From contig OX467085.1 in the NCBI GenBank assembly GCA_950106755.1, forward strand, positions 3,658,001 to 3,722,000: DNA of 64,000 bases, given 5' to 3'. Shown piece after piece: positions 1-10,973 of the stretch (position 1 is the first letter of the stretch; each line of letters begins with the position of its first letter). The stretch comes from Climacium dendroides (lineage: Eukaryota; Streptophyta; Bryopsida; Hypnales; Climaciaceae). The notes under the pieces are model-generated. The model ran no database searches, was not told where the DNA came from, and was given only the letters and a program-made list of their open reading frames with translations. Position numbers and translations under genes: made by a program.

Positions 1-131
1 CGCCCATCTGCCTGCCCATCCGCCCCGTCCGACTGGCCATCCACCTTGACCGACCCGACCGACCATCCGTCCGCCTTGACCGACCTGACCGACCATCCGT
101 CCGCCTTGTCCGCCCACCCCGTCCGCCGGGT
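1..131. repeat. CCGTCCGCC-type array upstream of hAT transposase
   Basis: GC-rich degenerate tandem array of CCGTCCGCC and CCGACCGACC words, truncated by the window start. It matches in position and sequence the array at 40345-40515 of the second hAT copy, also directly upstream of the transposase gene. It may be a promoter region or a binding region for the element's own BED-finger transposase; that role is inferred. Confidence 0.8.
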
Positions 132-434
132 TTTATGACCGTTGGCAACGGTTACTTCTAAGGTATAGAACATTCAACAAGTTAGGAGTATAAGAACAAG
201 GAAGAAGGCATTTACAAGCACTTCTGAAAAACTGAACGCTAAGATTTCCAAGGGCTAGGAGCTGCAATCTTTGTGTCCCTTGCTTGGTAATGCATAGTTC
301 AGTGGACAAGGGGGCTTTGGTTTCCAAGGCTTTGCTTACAGACTATATTTGATACATATGACATGGTGATTTGAACCTAAATATTTGGAACTGAAGACAA
401 GATTGGAACTTGAACTTGAACAGAGCTTTCCACA

Positions 435-3400
435 ATGAATAAGGATTTTTCTGGTTGGTATGTTGTTCCATCAAGCGGTAAAGTGCAGTGCAAGACATGT
501 GATTTGGTGTTTGCAAATCGGAAGTGTCGCATGTTGAGCCACCTTGGATATGAAGGCAAAGACGGTGTTCGCGACAAGGGGGTAAGCATATGTCCAAAAT
601 TGACTTCGTCAATTCAAACTCTTTTTGCTGGTTGTAATGGGTTATTTCCACGAAGATCGGCCCTTCACAATGTAGATGGTGAAAACATAGGGAGGGTTGC
701 AAGCAATGCCTCAAATGGAAGGGATTTTTCACGTTCAACACAAGAGGACTCGTGTGCAGCGCCGTCTGAAATTCATTGTGCGTCTTCAAGGGTACATCAA
801 AGTGTGGAAACATCAAGTGAACAATGTCCAACTCCACCCTCTTCCATCAATCGGCCCCGAAGACAAAGTCGGCTAGTAGATGGGTTTGAATAAGCTGATA
901 GACGCAATTTGAATGCGCTGTGGGCCAATTTCTTCTATGCAGCCAACATACCATTTGCGGTAGCTCGAAGTGAGGCCTTCAAAGAAGCAGTGAAGAAAAC
1001 AATTGAGTTTGGTAAGCCATACAGCCCACCATCGTACGACGCTCTACGAACCAAATTACTAAAAGAAGCGAAAGAAGATGTCAAGTTAAAGTTGCAGAAG
1101 AGGACCGAGGATAGTATCAGAAAGTTTGGAGCAACCTTGTCTATTGATGGATGGAGTTCGGTTACAAATCGGCCATTGGTGAATTGCATGCTTGTATCTT
1201 CTACAGGGGAGCAATTTTTGGGATCGGTGGACACAAGTGGGTTCGTAAAAAACGCAGAGTACTTGGCCTCTATTTTGGACAAATTCATATAGGAGGTGGG
1301 TCCGCATAATGTGGTGCAAATAACAACGGACAATGCTCCTGTAAACCCTCGAGCATGTAGAATCATAAAAGACAAATATCCTCACATTTCTTTTCAAGGT
1401 TGTGTGGTGCACGCCTTGAATTTGTTGCTAAAAGATTGGAGGAAGGAAACATGGGTGGCGGATGTCGTGGCCAAAGCTCGTATCGTTCTTACGTTTTTTA
1501 GAAAGCGGCACATGTCGCTTGCAATATTTCGTTTATACGAAAAAGAGCACAGCTTATTGATGCCAGGCGAAACAAGATTTGCTTCAAATTTCATTGCGTT
1601 TGAACGCTTGTTGAAAGTGAAGGGAGCACTTCAATAGAGTGACAGATCCGCGTTGGGAACAATATGTGAGGACATTGGACGACAAGAAAAAGAAGAACCG
1701 TACAAAGTCTTGGTGTACAAAGAAGATAATAAACAGTGAGCATTTCTGGAGGCGTTGCATGAATTTTGTGCAGTTGATGGGCGTTGTTGTGTATGGCCTT
1801 CGTGATTTAGATGCAAAGACGCCATGTTCAGGGAAAGTTTTGCATATTATGAGGAAGATACGGTCGCATGTGGGGGGGTTAGAAAATCCGCCTTTTCTAT
1901 TGAGCCCCGAATTTGCCAAACCATTGAAGGAGGCGTTCAACGCTAGATGGGAAATGGTAGAGACCGATCTCCAATATGCAGGAGCTCTTTTGAATCCCTA
2001 TCTTTTGCACGATAAAGAACTAGCCGACGATTCAGAGGCCACCGAGGCATGCAAGCGTGTTCTTATGCGAATATGTAAACCTACGGACTACGCGGACGTC
2101 GTCAAGGAATTCATGGCGTTTCGACATAGGGAGCCTCCCTTCCACAACATGTTGGATCCAAGTGAACAAAAATTATCAGCACACGCTTGGTGGGATTTTG
2201 AAGGCATATGTGGGAAGCTCATTGCTCCAATTGCAAAGAGAATATTGGACCAACCGGTATCTTCATCTTCATGTGAACGAAATTGGAGTGGCTATTCTTT
2301 TGTTCACAACAAATCTCGGAACAAGTTGAGAACAAAAAGAGCTGCGGATTTGGTGTATGTGTACACTAATTCAAGAGTGTTGGCCGCATCCAAGGAGAGG
2401 GATGAGAAGAAGTGGTACCTTGAAAATGTAGATTCAGAAGAATCGGAGGGACCAAACGAAGATGACGAGAGCAGCGAAGATGAAGAAGAAGGTGTTCGTG
2501 TGGACGGGAATGAAGCACATGGACAAAAAGCAAATTGGGACGACCCAATATTCAATGAAGAAGAAGATTTGGATGGCAACACATACAATTTTGGAGGTGA
2601 ACCGTTTGGAAGAGTAAATATGGATGATGATGACATGGGCAACAATGACCGAGACGAGTACGACTTTCCAATGGACGATAATGATTGTGGAAACGCCGAA
2701 AGCGTACCTTCCATAGCAAGTTTTGTAGATGGAAACCGATTTCTAAGTAGTGACAAGGTCCTCAATCTAAACGAAGAGGACGCAAATGTCCAAGTCCTGG
2801 CTTCTAATGGAACCATAGCATCCAATGCTAGAACTTCCGAAATAGATGAAGTGATTGGAAGCGGTAGGTCTCCATCCATAGTGGTGGCCCAACTAGAAAA
2901 GAATGACAACGTTGAGGACCGCGAGCAAATGAATGTGGACAAGATAAGCGTGGAGTCTCTAGGAGGATTGGCAAGCAAAAGCAACGGGGAACCAAGTAGC
3001 CTAAACCATGAAGCAAGTGGGACACAAGACAATGTACGTTCGCGTTTGATAGAATGTGGAAGTCCGAATTTGCTTCACAGTGGCCAAGGCACAAATGAAA
3101 ATATGACAAGTTTTGTACGTCCACCGCGTAGCATTCCTCCAATAGGTGCACGCTCATTATTTAATAGTGTAAGCACTACTTTGGTGGGATCAGAAAGTTC
3201 TCAACGTCCGACACGAGCTTCCATCATTTCGAAAGAAATAGAACGTACCGAAAATCGAAGATTGCAAATTTCTTCATTCACCGATGACGAGGAAGATGAG
3301 ACGTTGGCCTCAATGTTAAAGAAGCAAGGAAACCGCCTACCAGCATCTTCAACAAGGCTAGTGGACCCGACACTGGAATCTTCAAATGCTATAGAGGCAT

Positions 3401-3816
3401 TCACTGAAGAAGGGAGAAAGGCAGGGATGGCAATGATGATGGAAGAACCCTCTAAAGCAAAGAACAAACGAGTAATGAAGCCGTTTGCTATCTCTCCAAC
3501 GAAGAAAGTGAATGCAGGAAAACCCCCCCTTGATAAGCGTCCGTCTATTCCAGAACTTCCGTTGAAAAAAGGAAAAGCGGTTGATCGCCTCTGTGAACGT
3601 GTAGGGAAAACCTTAATGAAAGCAAAGAACGAGCAAATGATGGGCAAGCCTAAGAAAGCTCGTGTATCTTCAACAGTACAAGAGAAAAGAGGGGGAATTC
3701 AAACACTTTCATCAGACGATGAAGAGAACACCATGAGTGATGAAGATGATGGATTCCAATCAAGAGAGTACAATAGCGGGGCAGAGGTGAAAGGAGATAG
3801 TGATTACCACCCCTAG
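435..3816 (+). pseudogene. hAT transposase, full-length but interrupted
   Basis: A BED-type zinc finger lies at residues about 5-55 (VQCKTCDLVF, SHLGY, ICPK). A DUF659-like core follows with LSIDGWSS and ITTDNAPVN, then the C-terminal hAT dimerisation region (PVSSSSCERNW). The Asp of SIDGW, the Asp of TTDNA and the Glu of CERNW fit the hAT DDE positions by family knowledge. The reading frame is broken by TAA at 891-893 and TAG at 1290-1292, where the second copy has CAA and CAG, and by a TAG plus a +1 frame change near 1635. After the dimerisation domain comes an unusually long tail of roughly 480 residues, first acidic and then lysine-rich, ending at 3816. Start 435 is chosen because the same ATG opens copy 2. 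Inactive as written. Confidence 0.88.
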
Positions 3817-4189
3817 GCATTCAAATTTAGAAAGGATTTGAATGAAGAACATTTACAGAACTTGGTGCTCAAATGCTTACGATTTAGAGAGATGAATAGC
3901 TAAGATTTATAGTTCTCGGAGCATTTCATAGTAGTACAAGGTTGCTAAATTATCTTGAAAAAATTAATGAAACTATCATTTTGGGGGGATTTTGTCCCAA
4001 GTGATATTGAAGAAATCTTCATTGTGTTATTTTTTGTTCTCAATTTCAAGTGTGTAGCACGTAAAAATTTCTGAAGCGCCAAAACTCACAAATATGTAAG
4101 AAGAACCCTAAAACAAACTGAAAATCATGCAAAATTGCAAAATGCAAAGTTACAAACCCTCACTCTCTCAGTCGGTCACTCCCAAACTC
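3817..4189. other. AT-rich 3' region of hAT copy 1
   Basis: No coding region. This is the transposase 3' flank, repeated almost exactly on the reverse strand at about 38030-38386 in copy 2, so it is a conserved part of the element. Confidence 0.7.
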
Positions 4190-4489
4190 CCTAAACCCCT
4201 TGGCCCTTGAACCGTTCGCGCGTCCGACCGTCCGCCAATCCGTCCGCTCTCCCGTCCGCTCGTCCGCCCGTTCGCCACTCCGTCCGCTCTCCCGTCCGCT
4301 CGTCCGCCCGTCCGCCACTCCGTCCGCTCGCCCGTCCGCCCGTCTGACCGACCCGTTCGTCAATCCGTCCGCTCGTAGGACGGCGACCAAGGATTGTCCG
4401 TTTGCGTCCACAGGGTCCGGACGTGCGGACGTTAGGACGTCTGATTTTCGACGCAAATTCGCCGCGCACGCATGTCCACGACAACCCTG
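4190..4489. repeat. hAT right subterminal array and terminal repeat
   Basis: A run of CCGTCCGCTCGTCCGCC words (about 4215-4375) is followed by about 110 bases rich in GTCC/GGAC and by the terminal repeat ending CCCTG at 4489. It matches the reverse strand of 37725-38000. Subterminal arrays of short motifs are usual transposase-binding regions in hAT elements; binding here is inferred. Arg/Pro-rich open frames across this array are artefacts of the repeat. Confidence 0.85.
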
Positions 4490-4497
4490 GAGGAAGG

Positions 4498-5304
4498 GAT
4501 AGCAGTCGCTCCCCAATTTCCGTATATTAGCCAAGAAGTTAGAGAGGAAATTATTCGGACACAAGAACCAGACGAATCGATCCGGGAGGTGATTATGCCG
4601 GAGACTATACTCAGACCGGATTCCCGAATCCGGGTGGATGAGTATGATATCCTTCAGGATATCAAGGCTCAAAAGGCCAATGTTTCCATTAGTCAGTTGT
4701 TACATGATAATCCTAATTATCAAAAACAACTGAAGGAGTCTTTGATCCGGTCACGCAGATAGACAATCAAACTCCTACCTACTACGGTCAATTTTGCAAA
4801 GCTAGAAGACTTTGGAGCTCCAGAATTGACGGTAGAGATTGACGGATGTACCATTTGGAATGTTCCGGTGGACGGAGGATCCGGGTGAACTTAATCCTTG
4901 AAAGTACGGCGATTGATCTAGGGTATACCTCCTTTGAGTATACATAACAAACGCTACATATGGCAGATCAATTACGAGTCCTTCCGGTAGGGAAGCTATC
5001 CACATTAACGACCCGGATTCATGGGAATACCTATGCGCTTAACTATTTGGTGATCCGGGTAGGAGAAGGCCGGTCGTTTCCTTTGCTTCTGGGTAGACCT
5101 TGGCTGTACCTAGCCAAAGTCAAGGTCAATTGGAAGAAGAGGGCTTTCATTTTCGGAGACCCTCCGGTCATCTTACCTTAGCGTCCAGAGGAACACTTGG
5201 GAGATACCAGTACGCTGGAAGGATACACATCCAACTGGACAGAATCCGAGGATTCGGATTCCACTCCGGCATATCAAGTTGAGTAATTCTGGGAGACGAC
5301 GGAA
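4498..5304 (+). pseudogene. Gypsy gag end and aspartic protease (broken)
   Basis: The frame at 4498-4762 (DEYDILQDIK, NPNYQKQLKES) matches the region before the protease in the reverse copy. It stops at TAG 4760-4762. The protease follows in the same order: CTIWNVPVDGGSG near 4850-4885, where DGGS replaces the usual D(T/S)G(A/S) active-site motif. Next comes a part with MADQLRVLPV (from 4960) and LLGRPWLYLAKV (about 5085-5120), the flap and C-terminal half. Several stops and a frame change interrupt it. The CACTA element at 5305 separates it from the rest of pol. Confidence 0.75.
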
Positions 5305-6491
5305 CACTACAAGGGAAATGAGCCCGAATTGACAAGATTTTTATAGAAAAGTGTTTGGAATGATCGCCATAACTTCTGGAACTTGGCACTCTATCAATGT
5401 GGTTCATATTGCAATCTCTGTCAAAATCTAGTCAATTTTTCTGCCAATTTCGACAAAAAAAGACAGGTAATGGTTGCTTAGTGCACACAAAATAGAATTC
5501 GCAAGTGTTGTTTACAATGGTGTCTCAAGTGATGAGAAGACAAGTCTTTTATACAAGTGGGATGGTAGGGAAGTAAGACAAATCATGTGGGATATCTTAA
5601 TGAGGGTTAATGGAAGCTCCACTGCTCATAGTTTAGCGAAAAGTAGGAATAATGGTTAAAGTGGAATTTCAGACTTAAATAACATTTTTTAGAAAACTTT
5701 GAACTTAGAAAATGTGGGAAATCAAACCAAATTTCATGTCCAAAAATTTGTTTGAGATTTAAAGCTTCAAATCAAAAGTTATAGACAAATTTCAATGAGG
5801 GATTGGAAGGGACATTTGCTTTGACAATTTCAAATATCCTCACTAAAATTTGCTTATAACTTTTGCTTAGAAGCTTTAAATCTCAAACGAATTTTTGAAT
5901 ATAAAATTTGGTTTGAAAACCCACATTTTCTTAGTTCAAAGTTTAAGAAAAAAAAGTCATTCTACTATGTTAAAATCAGTTCTGAAATTCCACTTTAACC
6001 ATTATTCCTACTCTTCACTAAACAATGAGCGGTGGAGCTCCTTCTAACCCTCATTTACAAATCCCATATGGGTTGTCTTACTTCTTACCAACCAACTTGT
6101 ATAAAGCACTTGTCTTCTTACCATTTTTAACTCCATGGTGAGTTGCATTCAAAGTTGAAGTGCTGATTAAGCCAAATAATCTTGAATGTAGTGCTGAAAG
6201 TTATGGAAGTTCTATTCTAAAATGCATAATGGACTTTTGAAACTTTAATTTTTTTTTTTTGGTAGAAATGTGTTGGTTGCAAATGTAGAAAACTAACAAT
6301 CTTTTCTACATGGCACAAATTCAAATAAATACGAATTTTGTGGTAAAAAATCATGATGACGTATATCTTTGTCCAAAATGACAGCCAAATTGAAATAACC
6401 CTGTCAATTAAATAGGTACTACTAATCTACAGCACTGTTGACACAATTTTGTCAAATTTTCTGTCAAATAGCATATAGTTTCCTTGTAGTG
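5305..6491. mobile_element. Non-autonomous CACTA element with foldback interior
   Basis: It starts CACTACAAGGGAAAT (5305) and ends ATAGTTTCCTTGTAGTG (6491), an imperfect CACTA terminal inverted repeat. The 3-bp target duplication GAA is exact (5302-5304 and 6492-6494), as expected for CACTA elements. It is 1,187 bp long. The interior is a long imperfect hairpin: about 5500-5810 pairs with about 5835-6150 (for example GGAATAATGGTTAAAGTGG near 5646 against its complement near 5990). No coding region. It splits the host gypsy between protease and reverse transcriptase. Confidence 0.88.
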
Positions 6492-8445
6492 GAAGGAGAT
6501 GTAGGCTTTTCAGCACCTGCTCCGGAAGAAGGGATTATTTTGTTCGAAGAAGACATTAAGGACGCAATGATGGATCGATCCCTGGAACAGTCTGATGTTC
6601 AACTATCAGAGGAATGGATCCGGAAGCAACTCGCAGACGGAACACTTCCGCCTTGTCCGGACGGTCAACAGATGTCCTAGAGACAACTGGTTGACCAGTT
6701 GGACAACCAAGAAGCTGAGGGCGTCAAACCCATAGCTTCACCAGATGACTATGAGTCCATTTCCGTCGGGATAGATAAGACGTTCTATATAGGGAAGCGT
6801 CTATCTAAGCGAGAACGGAAGGAGTACACGGCGCTATTGGAGGAATATTCTGATGTTTTTGCCTGGTCACCTACAGATCTCACCGGTATTCCTCCGGAGT
6901 TAGGAGAACATGCCAGTGATCTGGTCAAAAAAGTTGCACCGGTTCGGCAAAGGTAGTACCGACTTAATCCGAGATATTCAATACTAGTTAAGGAAGAACT
7001 TGACAAGCTGTTGAAGGCCGGATTCATCTATCCGGTGAATCACTCTGAGTGGGTGTCACCCATTGTGATTGTTCCGAAGAAGGTTGGAGCTGACGGAAAG
7101 GTGAAGATCCGGGTCTGCCAGGATTTCTGGAAATTGAATGCAGCCACCAAGAAGGATCATTTTCCGTTACCATTCATGGTATTGGACCATGTATCTAGGA
7201 AACAATGCTTTAATTTTTTGGATGGATTTTCTGGATACAACCAGGTCTTCATCCGAAACCAAGATCAGCTAAAAACAATGTTCACCACCAATTAGGGAAC
7301 GTTTGCTTTTAGCCGGATGCCTTTTGGATTGTGCAATGCTCCCGGTACCTTCCAAAGACTTATGATGGACATATTCCAAGACTTCCTTAAACATTTCTTG
7401 GAAGTCTTCATAAATGATTTTGCTGTTTTCAACAAATGGAGTGACTACCTCACCTACCTCCGGAAGACATTCCAGCGATGCCGAGAGACTAAGCTCAAAC
7501 TACACCCGGGTAAGTGTTTCTTTGGGTTAGCATCCGGACTGTTCCTGGGACATGGGGTCAGCCAGAGAGGAATTGAGGTGGACTTGGGCAAAGTCCAAGT
7601 CATGATCGGACTTCTACCGCCCAAGAACCTTCGAGAGTTGCGCGGATTTCTTGGATGCGTGGGATACTACCGGAGATTCATTGAAGGGTACGCCCGGCTA
7701 TCAAGTCCGTTGATAGAGCTACTTAAAAAGAAAACAAATTATGAATGGACGGAAGCCAAGCAACATTCGTTTGAAGAGTTGAAGAAGAAGTTAGTCTCAG
7801 CCTCGATTCTATCTCCATCAGACTGGAACAAGGAATTCTATGTTACCTTGGACGCTTCCGATTGGTGCCTAGGGGCAATTCTGTGGCAGCCGGACAAGAA
7901 GCATCGAGAACAACCAGTTTACTACGCCAACAAACATATGAATCCGGCTAAACGGAACTACACCGCAGCGTAACGAGAAGCCCTTGCAGTCATTATGCCA
8001 ACAAAAAGTTCCGGCATTATTTGCTTGGATACAAGGTGGTAGTCAAATCCGGGAAAAGTAACTCCAATGCGGATTACCTTTCTAGGCAAAAGGGACCAGA
8101 GGAACCACTAAGTCTGACGGATGAGTTTCCGGATGAGTTTCTAGAATTACCGCTACCCGAACCAAAGGAAGGTACAAAACCCATCTCTGTATTTCAAATA
8201 GAGAGAAGGGACAACCCGGATTTCCAGATGATTACGGATTATTCCCAAATCGGAGAATATCTGGAAGGGTTAAGTAGAGAAGAAAAGAGCGTGTTTCAAC
8301 ATCGGATGGCTCCTTACTCCATCATACAAGGGGTGTTGTTTAGACAAGGGGCAAATGATAAGTTAAGGAGATGCCTGGAGCTGGAATATAGAAGACCGGT
8401 CATCTAGAGCCTACATGAAGGACTAGCGGGAGGCCACTTTGCGTC
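6492..8445 (+). pseudogene. Gypsy reverse transcriptase and RNase H (broken)
   Basis: The order is a linker (6495-6956), then reverse transcriptase with WVSPIVIVPKK (about 7050), RMPFGLCNAPGTFQR (about 7315) and the active site as FINDF (about 7410). One catalytic Asp is replaced by Asn; the reverse copy keeps FIDDF. RNase H follows with VTLDASDWCLGAILW (about 7850). The TDH block after RHYLLGYKVV is missing by internal deletion. The region ends with a partial integrase zinc motif (HEGLAGGHFA, about 8415-8445). Stops at 6678-6680, 6954-6956, 7293-7295, 7971-7973 and 8405-8407 break the frame. Motif style (FIDDF, FLDGFSGYNQ) fits the Athila/Tat clade. Confidence 0.85.
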
Positions 8446-8449
8446 AGTG

Positions 8450-10372
8450 TCCACCATTATCCACCTTGCTATCCGACCGGAAAGATCCGGTTTATTTACT
8501 AGATACTTCTAGGAATTGTGATCCGTATGGAAAACAACCTTGTAGCCTAGCAAATAATGCCGAAACTTTCTGCAGGCATACACCATGGCTAGAGCCTCCC
8601 TCTCGGTCGTAGTGTAATTCTTTTCAACCGAGCTCATTTGTCTACTCGCATTATAGAGCAGATGCTCACACTTCTCCTTAGACTACCAAAGGATTGCCCC
8701 TAGGCACCATCTTGACGCATCCAAGGTGACATGGAACTCCCGAGTCCAATCTAGTGGAGAAAGGATTGGTGCCTTCACCAACCGGCTCTTCAAATCTTCA
8801 AAGGCCTATTGTCTTTCTTTCGTCCAGATGAACTCGACTACCTTCTTCAGGAGTTCAGTTAATGGATTTGCTAGCTTTGTATATTCATCAATGAACCTCT
8901 TGTAGTATCCAACACACCCTAGGAATCCCCGGATCTCCCTTACACAAGTAGGTGGAACAAGGGCTAAGATTGCCTTGACCTTTTCAATGTCAACCTCTAG
9001 TCCTCTTTCACTAACTACATGACCCAATAAGATCCCGGATACAACTCCTAGGAAACACTTTCCCGGATGTAGCTTTAATCCGGTCTTACGACAGCGGATA
9101 AAAGTTTTCTCCAAGAACTCCAAATGTTGCTCCCTTGTACTGAACACTGCAAAGTCGTCAATGAACACTTCCAAAAAGTGTCTAAGGAAATCTCGGAAGA
9201 TATCCATCATGAGCCTTTGAAATATTCCGGGTGCATTGCATAGACCGAATGGCATCCGGTTGAAGGCAAACGTCCCCCATTCCATTGTGAACGTGGTCTT
9301 CAACTGGTCCGCCAATCGAATGAACACTTGATTATATCCTGAGAATCCATCCAGGAAGCTGTAACACTCCTGACCGGAAATATGATCCAGGATAATATCA
9401 GTGAATGGCAGAGGGAAATAATCCTTCTTTGTCGCAGCATTCAGTTTCCTGAAGTCTTGACAAACCTGGATCTTCACTTTTCCATCTGCTCCTACCTTTT
9501 TGGCTACAACAACAATGGGCGACACCCATTCTGAGTTGTTGACCAGGTAGATAAATCCTGCCTTCAGTAGACTATCAATCTCCTCCTTTACCATGAATGA
9601 GTACTTGGGGTTTAACCTATACTAACGTTGTCTGACCGGAACAGCTCCCTCAATGAGGTCTATCTGGTACTCCCCCAGATCTAAGGGTATACCACTCAAA
9701 TCTGAAGACGTCCAAGCAAAGACATCTAAGTACTTCCTCAGCAAGTCCACATACTTCTTTTGCTCTACTGAATTTAAAGATTTTCCCAGGAAGAAGGCTT
9801 TTCCTTCCTGAACTTCTACCTTCTCATAATCGGAGGGATTAACAATGTTTTTGACCAGATCCGGTCCCTGCTCTTCCGATTCAGCCCAAATCTCACTCCA
9901 AGGAAGGTCAGTTCTTCCATCTTTCAAACTAACGGTGGATAGTTTACCTTCTTTGATTTGCTGCTTGATCCAGCTTGACATCAGTGGGACACTTGCTTCT
10001 CCCAAAGATCTTTCCTCGACTTGTTTCTCTTTCTACTCTGATAGGATCTGCTCCTCGCCTTCTCCAAATTCCAAGTCCTGAACCGGAAAGTCGAAATTAA
10101 CTTCCGTAATTCCATCAAATTCTTGGACGAAGTAGAATGAAATGTTGGAAGAATCCTCAGCCTCTGACCAATCAGTTGTGTAACCCTCTGATTCACTTGT
10201 TTCTCCCAGATGCTCTTCAAAACTCCAAGGGATCCGGATATTGGGTTTCCCGATTACGAATTCCTTGCGTCCCCAGTCCACGATCACCTTTGCGGCATAC
10301 AGCCATGGTCTTCCAAGCAAAATTGGAAATGGTCTTCCTTTGTCCACCCGTATGATGACAAAGTTCAACAAG
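8450..10372 (-). pseudogene. Gypsy pol: protease end, RT, RNase H (broken)
   Basis: On the reverse strand, 10367-10033 is the C-terminal half of the protease region (LLGRPWLYAAKVIVDW). 10005-9622 is the linker. 9594-8806 is reverse transcriptase with WVSPIVVVAKK, RMPFGLCNAPGIFQR and an intact FIDDF active site near 9153-9167. RNase H follows to 8450 with TTTEREALA, FHTDHNS and KYLVNKPDLSGRIARW, now read through a TAG in the last block. Stops near 9621 and 10032 separate pieces in otherwise conserved order. Its protease start lies at 13799-14136, on the far side of a solo LTR. Confidence 0.87.
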
Positions 10373-10654
10373 TGTGACAACTCATATTTTTTATTTTTAT
10401 TTGTTTACCTTTTTGAGTGAACCGGAAATTAGAAATAGGTATCCGGATTCATCTAGAGAGAAAGATAAATCCAGAAATAGTCACAAAAGGACCTTATGGA
10501 ACTAATCCGGTTTTAAGTAGAAGCGGAACGGATTAGATGTACAACCGGATAATATTTCCAACCGGAATCTTGTTGACCGGATTAGAGATAACCGGATGTC
10601 AAGAACTGGACCGGATATCCGACCGTTCATGAAGACAGTCCAGGGCGTCAGGAC

Positions 10655-10663
10655 TATATAAAG
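10655..10663 (+). promoter_or_regulatory. TATA box upstream of LTR gene
   Basis: TATATAAAG lies about 310 bases before the ATG at 10974. A second TATA-like site (ATATAAAA near 12761) lies after the gene and about 1 kb from the LTR 3' end. The first could drive the LTR gene and the second the retroelement's own transcript, which would place the gene in U3. Inferred from position only. Confidence 0.5.
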
Positions 10664-10973
10664 CCTGACCCTACCCATTTTCAAGTCTCTGGATTTCCAC
10701 GTGTTGTCGTGTTCTGATTTAGCGCCTGACGTTTTTATCGTTGACCACGGCAAGGAAGAGAAAGTACAAGAGGGTCCGCAAGTGAGTGAAGGGTGTAAGA
10801 CGGAGAGATCTCCTTTGGACATGAGTGGGTGAGACCTTGAATGCGAGCGGATACGTGAGAGACTGAGAGTGTGAGCACGCCAGTAGGTTAGTTTAAAGGC
10901 GGAGCGAAACATCTGAGTGTCAGCGCTCCCTTGTTAGGACTATAGAGAGTGAAAACCGGGTAGAGCTACCCTC

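Larger units (their letters stand above)
1..4489 (+). mobile_element. hAT transposon copy 1, left end outside window
   Basis: The right end is the terminal repeat that reads CAGGGTTGTCGTGGACATGC on the reverse strand, ending at 4489. CAGGG is a common hAT start. The next eight bases (4490-4497, GAGGAAGG) are the expected position of the target duplication, but the partner lies before position 1. The element is inserted in a forward gypsy fragment just upstream of its protease. It is nearly identical over long stretches to the hAT copy at 37725-40515 on the other strand, including both GC-rich arrays and the transposase. Only the part from the transposase promoter array to the right end is visible, so the full length and any cargo to the left are unknown. 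Confidence 0.85.
4490..8450 (+). mobile_element. Truncated Athila/Tat-type gypsy fragment (forward)
   Basis: Holds the end of gag, protease, reverse transcriptase, RNase H and the start of the integrase zinc-binding region, all on the forward strand, with many stops. It is broken on the left by hAT copy 1 and internally by the CACTA element at 5305-6491. On the right it is fused near 8445-8460 to a reverse-strand relative. No integrase core and no LTR are seen. It belongs to the same family as the reverse-strand element at 8450-16385, judged from collinear protein similarity. Confidence 0.85.

Noticed and set aside
2304..3032. Ser-rich reverse frames opposite the hAT transposase tail
   Set aside because: They are the complement of Asp/Glu-rich codons on the coding strand.
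4200..4502. Arg/Pro-rich open frames over the hAT array
   Set aside because: They follow the CCGTCCGCC repeat in several frames at once; the repeat, not coding selection, keeps them open.
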